A DNA stretch of 64,000 bases from Aurantimonas marina (GTDB taxonomy: Bacteria > Pseudomonadota > Alphaproteobacteria > Rhizobiales > Rhizobiaceae), in NCBI RefSeq assembly GCF_017183135.1, contig NZ_JADDXW010000009.1, positions 62,001 to 126,000 of the forward strand. The letters are read 5' to 3'. The translations under genes and the position numbers were made by a program. Shown here in pieces: positions 1-9,711 of the stretch (position 1 is the first letter of the stretch; every line of letters begins with the position of its first letter). A model generated the notes under the pieces. That model did not search any database and was not told the origin of the DNA. It was given only the letters and a program-made list of their open reading frames with translations.

Positions 1-51
1 GAGGCGGACGAGTTCGGCGTAATCGAACGGCGGAGGACCGAGGAAGTGTAG
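1..51 (+). CDS. Possible 3' end of an upstream gene (partial)
   Basis: Frame 1 is open from the first base and ends at a TAG at 49-51, coding 16 residues ([16 protein letters not shown]). It could be the charged C-terminal tail of a gene that enters the window from the left. Too little is visible to name it. In related genomes an ABC-type exporter often precedes psd, which would fit, but that is context only. Confidence 0.3.
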   Translation, partial: EADEFGVIERRRTEEV

Positions 52-247
52 CGCCGGCGGCGCGGTGGCGCCTTGTCGGCGGTGCAGTCCCGCCACATCT
101 GTCGAGGCGGGCCCGGGTATCGAGCGCGGGTGCCATTTTTTACCGTTGAGGATCGCCGGCGGCATTTCGCTCCTGCTTGCCTCTCCTCTTGTCCATCCCT
201 ACCGCAAGGGTCGGGATAACCGAGATCAGGAAGGAAGAAGACACACC

Positions 248-946
248 GTGGATATCATCGCCTCGATCCGAAACGCGTTCGTGCCGATCCACCGGGCGGG
301 CTATCCGTTCATCGCCGCGTTCTTCGTAGCCGCCGTCGTGCTCGGTTTTTTGTGGGAGCCGCTGTTTTGGATCGGCCTCATCCTGACCGCCTGGTGTGCC
401 TATTTCTTTCGTGATCCCGAGCGTGTGACGCCGATCGCCGATCATCTGGCCGTCAGCCCCGCGGACGGTCGCGTGTCCCTCGTCGGTCATGTCGTGCCAC
501 CGGCTGAACTCGATCTCGGTACCGACCCGATGCTGCGCATTTCGGTGTTCATGAATGTCTTCGATTGTCATGTGAATCGCGCGCCCATGCGGGGCCGTAT
601 CCGGCACATCACCTATCGTGAGGGCGAGTTCAAAAATGCCGAGCTGGACAAGGCGAGCGAAGTCAACGAGCGCAGCTCGATGGTCATCGAAGGGCCGAAA
701 GGCGAGATCGGCGTCGTACAGATCGCGGGGCTCCTAGCGCGTCGAATCATCTGCTGGGCCAAGGTCGAGGATCGGATCGAGGCGGGCGAGCGCTTCGGAC
801 TGATCCGCTTCGGCTCGCGCCTCGACATTTATCTGCCTGACGGAGCCCGGCCGCGCGTCGCCGAAGGACAGATCGCCACTGCCGGCGAAACCGTCATCGC
901 CGAGTTCGGCGACAACTTGCCCGTATGGCCGTCGAGGCGCGACTGA
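248..946 (+). CDS. psd: Phosphatidylserine decarboxylase proenzyme, short type
   Basis: Decarboxylates phosphatidylserine to phosphatidylethanolamine at the inner membrane. The 232-residue protein has an N-terminal hydrophobic segment (about residues 17-50), the family motif YFFRDPER just after it, and the FGS motif near the C-terminus. Ser190 of that motif is where self-cleavage should create the pyruvoyl cofactor and split the beta and alpha chains. The GTG start is chosen because a strong purine-rich ribosome site (AGGAAGGAAG, 228-237) lies at normal distance; the frame stays open upstream to 65 but those codons look non-coding. The stop overlaps the pssA start, so the two genes are translationally coupled and supply consecutive steps in the reverse order of the pathway. 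Length matches the rhizobial short Psd family. Confidence 0.95.
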   Translation: MDIIASIRNAFVPIHRAGYPFIAAFFVAAVVLGFLWEPLFWIGLILTAWCAYFFRDPERVTPIADHLAVSPADGRVSLVGHVVPPAELDLGTDPMLRISVFMNVFDCHVNRAPMRGRIRHITYREGEFKNAELDKASEVNERSSMVIEGPKGEIGVVQIAGLLARRIICWAKVEDRIEAGERFGLIRFGSRLDIYLPDGARPRVAEGQIATAGETVIAEFGDNLPVWPSRRD

Positions 947-1785
947 TGCCGATCGAATCTCCCTTTCCCCCATTTGATCCCGGCAAGCCCGACATTGAAG
1001 ACGGGCCGGTCCGCCGTCGTATTCCATTTCGCCACATCGTGCCGAACCTCATCACCATCTTGTCGATCTGCGCCGGGATGACCGGCATCCGGCTGGCTTT
1101 CGAGGGTCAGTTCGAGTTCGCCGTTGGAATGGTGCTCGGCGCGGCGTTTTTGGACGGCATCGACGGCCGTGTCGCACGGCTTCTCAAAGGTCAAAGCCGC
1201 TTCGGCGCCGAAATGGATTCCCTCGCCGACATCGTCAATTTCGGCGTCGCGCCAGGTCTCGTGTTGTATGCTTATATGCTCAACGAAGCCGGAGCCTTCG
1301 GCTGGATCGCGGCATTGCTCTATGCAAGCGCCTGCGCACTCAGACTCGCCCGCTTCAACACCATGCTCGACGACCCGAAGCGTCCCAAATGGCATTCGGC
1401 GTTCTTTGTCGGCGTTCCGGCACCGGCCGGTGCCGGCCTCGCCATGTTTCCCGTATATCTGAGCTTTTCCGGTCTGGATCTCGGCTTTCCCGAGATCACG
1501 GCGACGATCGCGTCGGTCTATCTCGTGTTCATCGGACTGTTGATGTCGAGCCGCTTGCCGACTTGGTCGGGCAAGGGTGCCGGCCTTCGGGTGCCGCGCG
1601 ACTACGCCATTCCTATCATCCTCGCCTTTGTTCTCTACGTCGCGCTTTTGCTCAGCTTCTTCTGGGAGACGCTGTCGGTCACGGCGATCGTGTACTTCGT
1701 CTCGATCGGCTTTTCGGTTCGGGCGTTCGGCAAGCGGGCGAAACGCGAGACTCGCTCGGCGGCGGATCAGGCGGGGTCGCGGTAG
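946..1785 (+). CDS. pssA: CDP-diacylglycerol--serine O-phosphatidyltransferase
   Basis: Makes phosphatidylserine from CDP-diacylglycerol and serine, the substrate of the Psd encoded just upstream. The 279-residue membrane protein carries the complete CDP-alcohol phosphatidyltransferase signature (DGIDGRVAR, then G, E/D and D residues spaced as in DG-x2-AR-x8-G-x3-D-x3-D) at about residues 69-95. Several hydrophobic segments follow, as usual for the bacterial type II PssA. Start chosen at the ATG that overlaps the psd stop; an in-frame ATG 21 bases earlier (925) is the alternative. The last 19 bases overlap the 3' end of the convergent SDR gene. Confidence 0.94.
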   Translation: MPIESPFPPFDPGKPDIEDGPVRRRIPFRHIVPNLITILSICAGMTGIRLAFEGQFEFAVGMVLGAAFLDGIDGRVARLLKGQSRFGAEMDSLADIVNFGVAPGLVLYAYMLNEAGAFGWIAALLYASACALRLARFNTMLDDPKRPKWHSAFFVGVPAPAGAGLAMFPVYLSFSGLDLGFPEITATIASVYLVFIGLLMSSRLPTWSGKGAGLRVPRDYAIPIILAFVLYVALLLSFFWETLSVTAIVYFVSIGFSVRAFGKRAKRETRSAADQAGSR

Positions 1786-2507
1786 TCCAGGAAGCGGTCT
1801 TCGCGCACATCGAACAGCTTGCCGGTCTCGACGACGTTCGGGAAGGCGAGGGGCACGATCTTCGCCGCCACCTCGCGGGCGGTCGGCAGCGTCTTCGGAT
1901 CCTCGCCCGGCATCGCCTGCGCCCGCATGGCGGTGCGCGTCGCGCCCGGATTGACCGAATTGACCCGAAGCGGCAGGTTCATCGTTTCGTTCGCCCAGGA
2001 ACGCACCATGGCCTCGCAAGCCGCCTTGGAGGCCGCGTAGAGCGACCAGAACGCCTTGGCCGAATGGGCGGCGCCGGACGACATGACGATGGCGCGCCCG
2101 GCGGGGGATTTGCGTAGCAATGGATCGACCGTGCGGATCAGCCGCCAGGTCGCGTTTACGTTGACCGTCATGGTCTTATCGAAAGTTTTCGCCTCGATGT
2201 GGCCGATCGGTGCAAGGACGCCGAGCAGGCCGGCATTGGCGACTAGGACATCGAGCCGGCCCCAGCGCTCGTTGATGGCACCGCCGAGGCGGTCGATCCC
2301 CGCCATGTCGGTGAGATCGAGGGGGACGAGCGTCGCCGAGCCGCCGGCTGATTTGATCTCGTCGTCCAGTTCCTCGAGGCCGCCGACGGTGCGCGCCAGC
2401 GCGATGACATGCGCGCCCTCGGCGGCGAGGCCCTTGGCTATGTGGTAGCCGATGCCGCGCGAAGCCCCCGTGACCAGCGCGATCTTGTCTGTCAGCATTT
2501 GCGTCAT
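1767..2507 (-). CDS. SDR-family NAD(P)-dependent oxidoreductase
   Basis: A classical short-chain dehydrogenase/reductase of about 246 residues. Visible are the cofactor-binding TGASRGIG (residues 13-20), the NAG motif after strand beta-4, a Ser in the MSSGAAH segment and the catalytic YAASK. The substrate cannot be told from sequence. It is the last gene of the purF-side minus-strand block and ends inside the 3' end of pssA. Start is uncertain: the ATG at 2507 (MTQMLTDK) is preferred; an ATG nine bases further in and an upstream ATG at 2531 are possible. Confidence 0.85.
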   Translation of the reverse strand: MTQMLTDKIALVTGASRGIGYHIAKGLAAEGAHVIALARTVGGLEELDDEIKSAGGSATLVPLDLTDMAGIDRLGGAINERWGRLDVLVANAGLLGVLAPIGHIEAKTFDKTMTVNVNATWRLIRTVDPLLRKSPAGRAIVMSSGAAHSAKAFWSLYAASKAACEAMVRSWANETMNLPLRVNSVNPGATRTAMRAQAMPGEDPKTLPTAREVAAKIVPLAFPNVVETGKLFDVREDRFLDYRDPA

Positions 2508-2627
2508 CTCAACCCACCGGGAAGGTGCCATCCGTAGCTTTGAGCTCCGTCGGCAACGTTCTGGCCGAACGCGCTCAGATCCAATGATGTCTCACGAAGG
2601 TCACGACTTTCATGGACCTGTCCCATC

Positions 2628-4079
2628 TCAGCCCGTCCCACCCAGCAACGAGAGGGGCCGGATATTTTCCGTCCCGTCCTGATCGGTCAGGGAGGTCGGA
2701 TAGTCGCCGGTAAAGCAAGCATCGCAGAACTGCGGCGTCAACTTGTTGCGCGAGGGCTCGTCGGTGGCGCGGTACAGCCCGTCGATCGACAGAAACGACA
2801 GCGAATCGACCTTGATGAAGTCGGCCATCTCGTCGATCGTCATACGCGAGGCGAGGAGCTTGGCCTTTTCCGGCGTGTCGACACCATAAAAGCAGCTGGC
2901 GCGGGTGGGCGGCGAAGCGATCCGCATGTGGACCTCGGTCGCGCCTGCCTCGCGCACCATCTGCACGATCTTTTGGCTGGTCGTGCCACGGACAATCGAA
3001 TCGTCGACAAGGACGACGCGCTTGCCTTCGATCATCCGGCGGTTGGCATTGTGTTTCAGCTTCACGCCCATGTGGCGGATGGAATCGGTCGGCTGGATGA
3101 AGGTACGGCCGACATAATGGTTGCGGATGATCCCGAGTTCGAAGGGAAGACCGGCCTCCTGCGCGTATCCGATCGCGGCAGGCACGCCGGAATCGGGAAC
3201 CGGCACGACGATGTCGGCTTCCACATGGCTCTCACGCGCCAGTTCGCCGCCGATCTTCTTGCGAATCTCGTAGACATTGCGGCCCTCCACCGTGGAATCG
3301 GGGCGGGCGAAATAGACATATTCGAAGATGCAGAAGCGGGGGCGGCGCGCTTGGAAAGGGAAGATGCTCTCGATTCCATCCTCGCTGATCACCACGAGTT
3401 CGCCGGGCTCGATGTCGCGGACGAAATCGGCGCCGATGATGTCGAGGGCACAGGTCTCGGAGGCCAGGATCGGCGATCCCTCGAGATCGCCGAGTACGAG
3501 CGGCCGGATCCCGAGAGGGTCGCGCACGCCGACCATCTTCTTTGACGAGAGTCCGACCAGCGAAAAGGCGCCCTCCAGTCGCGACAGCGCGTCGATCAGC
3601 TTTTCGACGAAATGCCGTGCCGCGCTGGTCGCGACGAGATGCAGAATGGTTTCGGTGTCGGAGGTCGACGAGAAGATGGAGCCGCGGCGTTGCAGCTCGC
3701 GCTGAATGGTCAAGGCGTTGGTGATGTTGCCGTTGTGGGCGACTGCGAAGCCGCCGGCGGACAGTTCGGCAAAGAAGGGCTGGACGTTACGCAAGCCGCC
3801 GCCACCGGTGGTGGCGTAGCGGGTGTGGCCGATCGCGGAGGTTCCCGGCAGACGCTCGAGAACTGCCTGCTTGGTGAAGGTATCGCCGATCAGACCGGCA
3901 TGGCGCTCAACATGAAATTGCGAGCCGTCATAGGAAACGATCCCCGCCGCTTCCTGGCCGCGGTGCTGGAGCGCATGAAGGCCGAGCGTGACGACCGCGG
4001 CCGCGTCCGTCCGCTGGAAAATGCCGAAAACACCGCACTCCTCGTGCAGTTCGTCGTCGCCGAAGGGCGTCTCGTCCAT
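2628..4079 (-). CDS. purF: Amidophosphoribosyltransferase
   Basis: First committed step of purine synthesis: transfers ammonia from glutamine to PRPP to give phosphoribosylamine. The N-terminal Ntn-type glutaminase half begins after a short propeptide; Cys15 in EECGVFGIF is the expected nucleophile freed by self-processing. The C-terminal half is a phosphoribosyltransferase with the PRPP loop VVLVDDSIVRGTT. Length 483 residues, normal for the family. The ATG at 4079 gives a propeptide of usual length; the frame is also open to an ATG at 4133. It lies downstream of cvpA in the same direction, an association known from many proteobacteria. Confidence 0.95.
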   Translation of the reverse strand: MDETPFGDDELHEECGVFGIFQRTDAAAVVTLGLHALQHRGQEAAGIVSYDGSQFHVERHAGLIGDTFTKQAVLERLPGTSAIGHTRYATTGGGGLRNVQPFFAELSAGGFAVAHNGNITNALTIQRELQRRGSIFSSTSDTETILHLVATSAARHFVEKLIDALSRLEGAFSLVGLSSKKMVGVRDPLGIRPLVLGDLEGSPILASETCALDIIGADFVRDIEPGELVVISEDGIESIFPFQARRPRFCIFEYVYFARPDSTVEGRNVYEIRKKIGGELARESHVEADIVVPVPDSGVPAAIGYAQEAGLPFELGIIRNHYVGRTFIQPTDSIRHMGVKLKHNANRRMIEGKRVVLVDDSIVRGTTSQKIVQMVREAGATEVHMRIASPPTRASCFYGVDTPEKAKLLASRMTIDEMADFIKVDSLSFLSIDGLYRATDEPSRNKLTPQFCDACFTGDYPTSLTDQDGTENIRPLSLLGGTG

Positions 4080-4196
4080 AAGATTATCCGCCGTTTGCCG
4101 GTGTCGGTCGGCTTTCCGTGAGGTATTCACCATATAGGCCCGTGTCAGGGACGACGCGAGGGTGTGGCTGTCAGGGGCTTAGATTCTCTGCGGACC

Positions 4197-4811
4197 TTAC
4201 TGCGGTTGCGTCGGCTCCGCCCCACCTGAATCCTGGATCGCGCCTTCGATCGACGCAGGCTCTTCCGGCGAGGGAGGTGTATCCGTCGCCGGCACGCCGT
4301 CCGTGCCCTGGATCTTCTCGAGGATAATCTGCTCCGGGTTCTCCGGCAACGCCGCGACCAATTGCTTGCCAAGATTGTCGAGATACGGCTTGGACCAGGC
4401 GTTCGCGACCCATGCCGGCTGATTCTCGGGCGCCAGCCAGTTGAAGAACAGCATGGCCACCACGACGAGAAGGAGGCCGCGCACGGCACCGAAGATGAAG
4501 CCGAGAACGCGGTCGAGCGCGCCGATGCGGCTATCGATGATGAAGTCGGCGATTCGCAGCGTGATGTACGACACGATGATCAGCGTGACGAGGAAGATCG
4601 CGGCGGCGGAAGCCACCATGGCCACTGTGGTTGAAGAGATGTATTCCGCGAAATAGGGCGTCAGGGGCTTGTAGAAGAGGAAGGCGGCGACCGCCGCTAC
4701 CAGCCAGGATATCACCGAGAGGATTTCGCGGGAGAAGCCGCGCACCATGGCAAGAAGCGCCGAAACCAGCATGAGTGCGAAAAGGATCGCGTCGAGAAGT
4801 GTAACGGTCAT
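4197..4811 (-). CDS. cvpA: CvpA family inner-membrane protein
   Basis: A 204-residue protein with four predicted membrane helices in the first 140 residues (starting MTVTLLDAILFALMLVSALL) and a hydrophilic, proline-rich and acidic C-terminal tail. CvpA was first linked to colicin V production in E. coli and is now tied to envelope stress tolerance; its biochemical activity is not settled. It lies between radA and purF, the usual alphaproteobacterial order. The 117 bp to purF holds no obvious terminator, so co-transcription is likely. Confidence 0.9.
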   Translation of the reverse strand: MTVTLLDAILFALMLVSALLAMVRGFSREILSVISWLVAAVAAFLFYKPLTPYFAEYISSTTVAMVASAAAIFLVTLIIVSYITLRIADFIIDSRIGALDRVLGFIFGAVRGLLLVVVAMLFFNWLAPENQPAWVANAWSKPYLDNLGKQLVAALPENPEQIILEKIQGTDGVPATDTPPSPEEPASIEGAIQDSGGAEPTQPQ

Positions 4812-4930
4812 GGATGGTCGGTCCCGTGGACGTTCGGATCAGGCGCGGGTGGCAGATGCCAGTATGACATGCCTGCGAATGACGCCTTACCTCTTTGGCG
4901 GCTATTTTACACTAGGGGGCAGCGCGAAAA

Positions 4931-6319
4931 TCAACCGATCGAGGGGAGCGAGCCCGACGCGACCCGGCCGACGAGGTCGGGCAGGGTCTCCACTTCATGC
5001 GGCACGATCTCGCCCGAACGCGGCAGATCGGCGCTGGCCGACGGCAACACCGATTGCCGGAAACCGAGCTTTTCGGCTTCCTTCAGACGCTGTGCCGCAT
5101 GCGCGACGGGCCTTACGGCGCCGGAGAGACTGACCTCGCCGAAATAGACGCAATCGGAGGGCAGTGCGGCGCCGCTGAGCGAAGATACGAGCGCCGCCGC
5201 GACTGCGAGGTCCGCCGCGGGTTCGGAAATCCGGAAGCCGCCCGCGACATTGAGGTAGACGTCGTGTTGGCCGAGTCGCACACCGCAATGAGCTTCAAGC
5301 ACCGCCAGAACCATGGCGAGTCGCGGCTGGTCCCAGCCGACGACCGCGCGGCGGGGGGTGCCGAGCGCCGACGGCGCGACCAGAGCCTGGATCTCGACGA
5401 GGACCGGACGGGTTCCTTCCATGCCGGCAAAGACGGCGGCCCCGGGGGCTTTTTCGTTGCGCTCCCCAAGAAACAGTTCGGACGGGTTGCGCACTTCGCG
5501 CAGTCCGATGTCGCTCATTTCGAAGACGCCGATCTCGTCGGTGGGGCCGAAGCGGTTCTTGACGGTGCGCAGGATGCGGTAGTGGTGGCCGCCTTCGCCC
5601 TCGAAATACAGAACCGCGTCGACCATGTGCTCGACGACGCGGGGCCCTGCGATCTGGCCGTCCTTGGTGACGTGGCCGACGAGAATTACCGCCGCGCCGC
5701 TGGCTTTGGCGTAGCGCACGAGTGCCTGCACCCCCGTGCGGACCTGCGTAACGGTCCCCGGCGCCGATTCGGCCATGTCGCTCCACAGCGTCTGGATCGA
5801 ATCGATGATGACGAGATCCGGCCGGCGAGTTTCGGCGAGCGTCGCCAGGATGTCTTCGACATTGGTCTCGGCCATGAGTTGTACCGACGTATCGGCGGCC
5901 TTCAGGCGCTGGGCGCGAAGGCGCACCTGCGCTACGGCCTCTTCGCCGGAGACATAGACGACACTGTTTCCGCCGCGTGACAGCGCCGCGGCCGCCTGCA
6001 TCAGCAGGGTCGATTTGCCGATGCCGGGATCGCCACCGATGAGCAGGGCCGATCCACGGACAATGCCGCCGCCGGTCGCCCGGTCGAACTCGTCGATGCC
6101 GGAGACGATGCGCGGGGCTTCTTCCATCTCGCCCGAGAGCGGCAGAAGCGCCGAGGGACTGCCTTTGCGCCGGCCGCGTTGCGGCCCGCCGCCAATCCCG
6201 CCGGACGTGTTTTCCTCGACGATGGTGTTCCACTCGCCGCAGGAGTCGCATTTGCCCTGCCAGCGGGCGGTGACCGCGCCGCAGTTCTGGCAAATGAAGC
6301 TGAGTTTGGGTTTGGCCAT
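4931..6319 (-). CDS. radA: DNA repair protein RadA
   Basis: RecA-like branch-migration ATPase that processes recombination intermediates. The 462-residue protein opens with a four-cysteine zinc finger (C10, C13, C24, C27), then a Walker A motif GGDPGIGKST, the RadA-specific KNRFG motif and a Lon-protease-like C-terminal domain. The start is set by MAKPKLSF, the standard RadA N-terminus; the frame continues upstream to 6526 with unlikely sequence. It is followed by cvpA after 119 bp with no terminator seen. Confidence 0.95.
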   Translation of the reverse strand: MAKPKLSFICQNCGAVTARWQGKCDSCGEWNTIVEENTSGGIGGGPQRGRRKGSPSALLPLSGEMEEAPRIVSGIDEFDRATGGGIVRGSALLIGGDPGIGKSTLLMQAAAALSRGGNSVVYVSGEEAVAQVRLRAQRLKAADTSVQLMAETNVEDILATLAETRRPDLVIIDSIQTLWSDMAESAPGTVTQVRTGVQALVRYAKASGAAVILVGHVTKDGQIAGPRVVEHMVDAVLYFEGEGGHHYRILRTVKNRFGPTDEIGVFEMSDIGLREVRNPSELFLGERNEKAPGAAVFAGMEGTRPVLVEIQALVAPSALGTPRRAVVGWDQPRLAMVLAVLEAHCGVRLGQHDVYLNVAGGFRISEPAADLAVAAALVSSLSGAALPSDCVYFGEVSLSGAVRPVAHAAQRLKEAEKLGFRQSVLPSASADLPRSGEIVPHEVETLPDLVGRVASGSLPSIG

Positions 6320-6526
6320 TGCAACCTTGGAGTCTGAAAGGCGTCGATTGGAACGAAACATAAACAAACGCCGCCCGACCGCAACTCTGAACCGTGCACA
6401 GGGCACCAATCCGCGGTAAAGCAGCGAGCGTCCTTCGGCGGCGTTTGGTTGGTGCTGGTTAGCGTGACATACGGTCGCAAAGGGTTGTCTCGTCCATTCT
6501 CGACGAGATTCGCGAAAGACGATCAA
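6320..6526. other. Divergent intergenic region radA / DUF1294 gene
   Basis: About 207 bp separate the divergent starts of radA and the small membrane-protein gene. Promoters for both must lie here, but no hexamer pair stands out convincingly. No repeat or RNA gene is seen. Confidence 0.4.
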
Positions 6527-6847
6527 ATGACTTTGTGGATTGGACTATACTTCCTGGCGATCAACATCGCTGCCTATTTCGCCTTCGTTTTCGACAAGGC
6601 CAAGGCGAGATCCGGCGCAAGACGCATACCGGAGAAAAGCCTTCTGCGTCTTGCCCTCCTCGGTGGCAGCATCGGCGCCATCTCCGCCCAGCGGATCATT
6701 CGCCACAAGACCTGTAAAGAGCCTTTCCGCACATGGCTGAACGCGATCGCGTTCCTGCAGCTTGTCGTGATCGCAGGCTTGGCGGTCACCGTGCTGCTCT
6801 TCGGACCCACCCCGATTCTAAACTGGATGAGCCAGGGCCTCAGCTGA
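6527..6847 (+). CDS. DUF1294 small membrane protein
   Basis: A 106-residue protein with an N-terminal helix (LWIGLYFLAINIAAYFAFVF) and a C-terminal hydrophobic helix, separated by a basic loop with DKAKARSGARRIPE and GGSIGA. These are the recognisable marks of the DUF1294 family, whose function is unknown. The ATG at 6527 is chosen because the domain begins there. Its last eight bases overlap the end of the convergent alr gene. Confidence 0.85.
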   Translation: MTLWIGLYFLAINIAAYFAFVFDKAKARSGARRIPEKSLLRLALLGGSIGAISAQRIIRHKTCKEPFRTWLNAIAFLQLVVIAGLAVTVLLFGPTPILNWMSQGLS

Positions 6848-8030
6848 AGGTATCGTCGCGCGACCACAATCGTTTCACCCGTGGTCCGAGGCCGGTCAGC
6901 AATTCATAGGCAATGGTGCCGGCGGCCTGCGCCACCGCGTCGATCGGCATGTCCGGGCCGAAGAATTCCGCCCGCGCGCCGGGCTGGACCGCGTCGTCGG
7001 GAAGGGCGGTGACATCCAGCAGGGTGAGATCCATGGAGACTCGGCCAAGGACCGGCACCCGCCGGCCGGCGAGTATGGCCTCGGCTCCGGGCCGCAACTG
7101 ACGCATTCCGACGCCGGCGCCCGACGCGGCACGATGATAACCGTCGGCATAGCCGATGCCGACGGTGGCGATTCGCGTGTCGCGGTCGAGCCTTGCCGCC
7201 GCGCCGTAGCCGACTGCCTCGCCGGCCTTGGCGATTCGCACCTGGAGAACTGACGCGGTGAGCCGCGCGACAGCCCTGATCGCTTCCGACGAACCGGGGC
7301 CTGCCTCGCCGCCATATAGCGCGATGCCCGGCCGTGTCAGATCGAAGGCATAGTCGGGGCCGAGAAAGACACCGGCGGAATTGGCAAGGGATCGGGGAAC
7401 CGACGGAAACAGTCCGGCAAGCGCCCGAAACCGTTCGAGTTGCTCGGCGCTCTGCGAGGTCGGCTCGTCGGCGGAGGCCAGATGGCTCATGACCAGACAC
7501 AGCTCGAGCTCGCCGGAGGCGGCGAGGTCGGCGGCCAAGCGGGCATCCTTGGATGTGAGGCCGAGCCGGTTCATGCCGGTTTCGAGCTGCACCGCGGCGG
7601 GCGTTTTGCTTGCGGCGGCCCGCAGCCCCTCGCGCCAGATGGTAATGTCGTCCGGCGTCGAGAGCACCGGCGTCAGGTTTCGCGCCAGATGGAGCAGAAC
7701 CGTCGCGGGCTCGAGGCCCTGGAGCACGAAGATTCGCGGCGCCGCCGAGGCGGTCGACGCGTTGGCCGGCAGTCGTTCGAGCGAGTCGCGCAAGACGGCG
7801 CCTTCCTCGGCCCAGGCGACGAAGAAATCGCGGCAGCCGGCTTCCCACAACGCCGCCGTGACCTCGGCGGCGCCGAGGCCATAGCCGTTCGCCTTCACCG
7901 CTGCGCCCGTGCGGACGCCGGGATTGCGCAAATCCAGCATCCGCCAGTTGGCGATCAGTGCGGCGCGATCGATCTCGACGACCGGCATGCGGTCCGGCCT
8001 CACGCTGGTCGGGACAGGGGAAAGCGGCAT
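6840..8030 (-). CDS. alr: Alanine racemase
   Basis: PLP enzyme that makes D-alanine for peptidoglycan. The 396-residue protein has the PLP lysine in AVKANGYGLG (K46), and the GYGAAARLDR and GYADGYHR segments that contribute the second active-site tyrosine region and the C-terminal beta domain. It begins 10 bp after the dnaB stop, so the two form an operon. The start is either ATG 8030 or the in-frame ATG at 7988 (MPVVEIDRAALIANW); both leave the catalytic domain intact. The 3' end overlaps the DUF1294 gene by eight bases. Confidence 0.95.
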   Translation of the reverse strand: MPLSPVPTSVRPDRMPVVEIDRAALIANWRMLDLRNPGVRTGAAVKANGYGLGAAEVTAALWEAGCRDFFVAWAEEGAVLRDSLERLPANASTASAAPRIFVLQGLEPATVLLHLARNLTPVLSTPDDITIWREGLRAAASKTPAAVQLETGMNRLGLTSKDARLAADLAASGELELCLVMSHLASADEPTSQSAEQLERFRALAGLFPSVPRSLANSAGVFLGPDYAFDLTRPGIALYGGEAGPGSSEAIRAVARLTASVLQVRIAKAGEAVGYGAAARLDRDTRIATVGIGYADGYHRAASGAGVGMRQLRPGAEAILAGRRVPVLGRVSMDLTLLDVTALPDDAVQPGARAEFFGPDMPIDAVAQAAGTIAYELLTGLGPRVKRLWSRDDTFS

Positions 8031-8040
8031 CGTTGTAAGA

Positions 8041-9525
8041 CTACTCGAACCGCTCGGGAAGGTAGGTCTCGTCCGCGAGATCGGTGAAGCGAGTGTATTC
8101 GGCCTGGAAGGCGAGGGGGACGGTTCCGGTCGGTCCGTGGCGCTGTTTGGCGATGATCACCTCGGCCTTGCCGCGCGCTTCGTTTAGCTCCTGCTCCCAC
8201 TTCAAATGCTCGTCTGTGCCCGGCTTCGGCTCACGGTTCGATAGGTAATATTCGTCGCGATAGACGAACATCACCACGTCGGCATCCTGCTCGATCGAAC
8301 CGGATTCGCGGAGGTCGGAGAGCTGCGGCCGCTTGTCGTCGCGGCTTTCGACCTGCCGCGAGAGCTGCGATAGGGCGATGATCGGCACGTTCAGCTCCTT
8401 GGCCAATGCCTTGAGGCCGGTGGTGATCTCGGTGATTTCCTGGACCCGGTTGCCCTGTGTTCGGCTCGAGCCCTGCATCAGCTGGACATAGTCGATGATC
8501 ATCACGTCGAGCCCGCGCTGCCGCTTCAGGCGTCGGGCGCGGGCCGACAGCTGCGCGATAGAGATGCCGCCGGTCTGATCGATATAGAGCGGCAGCTTTT
8601 GCATCATCTCCGAACAGCCGATCAGCTTGGTCAGCTCCTGGTCGTTGATGTTGCCGCGCCGGATCTTCGACGACGAGATTTCGGTCTGTTCGGAAATGAT
8701 GCGGGTGGCGAGCTGCTCGGCCGACATTTCCAGGCTGAAGAAACCGACGACGCCGCCATTCTTTGCCTTGAAGCTGCCGTCCGCCTGCTCGGCCGGCTCG
8801 TAGGCCGCCGCAATGTTGAAGGCGATGTTGGTCGCGAGCGACGTCTTGCCCATGGCCGGACGGCCCGCGAGGATGATCAGATCGGAGGGCTGCAGCCCGC
8901 CCATCCGCCCGTCGAGCCCGATAATGCCGGAGGAAACACCGGAGAGGCCGCCATCGCGGTCCTTGGCGGCGGTCGCCATCTGGACGGCCAGCGTCACCGC
9001 GTCAGTGAATGACTGAAAACCGCCATCGTAACGGCCGGTTTCCGCCAGCTCGAACAGGCGGCGCTCGGCATCCTCGATCTGACTTTTCGGCTCCATGTCG
9101 AGCGGTGCGTCGAAGGCGATGTTGACTACATCTTCGCCGATCCGGATCAGCGAACGGCGAATCGCCAAATCGTAGATCGCCCGACCGTAGTCGGCGGCAT
9201 TGATGATGGTCGTCGCCTCGGCCGCAAGCCGCGCGAGATATTGTGCGACGGTGAAATCGCCCACTTTGTCATTGGCCGCGAGGAAGGTTTTGATCGTCAC
9301 CGGGTTGGCGATCTTGCCCATCCGAATCATTTCGGACGTCTTGCCGAAGATCTCCCGGTGCAGGGGCTCGAAGAAGTGATCGGGTTTCAGAAAGTCGTGG
9401 ACGACATAATAGGCGTCATTGTTAACGAGCATGGCGCCGAGCAGGGCCTGCTCGGCCTCGATGTTGCTCGGAGCCTCACGATAAAGCGCAGTCTCGTCCT
9501 CGGTTTTACGCGCCGCATCCGCCAT
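8041..9525 (-). CDS. dnaB: Replicative DNA helicase
   Basis: Hexameric helicase that unwinds DNA ahead of the replication fork. The 494-residue protein has the N-terminal primase-interacting domain (about 18-120) and a RecA-like C-terminal domain with Walker A GRPAMGKTS (221-229), the Walker B segment MIIDYVQLM and the arginine-finger region. No intein or insertion is present. It lies between the cfa-like gene and alr on the same strand, matching the rplI-dnaB-alr-radA order of related genomes except for the cfa gene. Confidence 0.96.
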   Translation of the reverse strand: MADAARKTEDETALYREAPSNIEAEQALLGAMLVNNDAYYVVHDFLKPDHFFEPLHREIFGKTSEMIRMGKIANPVTIKTFLAANDKVGDFTVAQYLARLAAEATTIINAADYGRAIYDLAIRRSLIRIGEDVVNIAFDAPLDMEPKSQIEDAERRLFELAETGRYDGGFQSFTDAVTLAVQMATAAKDRDGGLSGVSSGIIGLDGRMGGLQPSDLIILAGRPAMGKTSLATNIAFNIAAAYEPAEQADGSFKAKNGGVVGFFSLEMSAEQLATRIISEQTEISSSKIRRGNINDQELTKLIGCSEMMQKLPLYIDQTGGISIAQLSARARRLKRQRGLDVMIIDYVQLMQGSSRTQGNRVQEITEITTGLKALAKELNVPIIALSQLSRQVESRDDKRPQLSDLRESGSIEQDADVVMFVYRDEYYLSNREPKPGTDEHLKWEQELNEARGKAEVIIAKQRHGPTGTVPLAFQAEYTRFTDLADETYLPERFE

Positions 9526-9711
9526 GCCGCGTGACCTCTACCGCCGTTTCAGGGTGCGACCGGACTACACCATGGAGCCGCCCGATCCTACCAAATTGGC
9601 ACCCTTGCGACGATATGAGCGGGTTCGCCGAAACCTGTGAAGTGCTGTTCATAAGTTCGGGGATAAAATCCGCGGCACGTTGACATCAGACCCGGCGCGA
9701 AGCCGCCTCGG

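Noticed and set aside
829-2019. Long minus-strand open frame of 396 codons
   Set aside because: It is antisense to psd, pssA and the SDR gene, has low-complexity R/D-rich translation, and is a typical shadow frame in GC-rich DNA.
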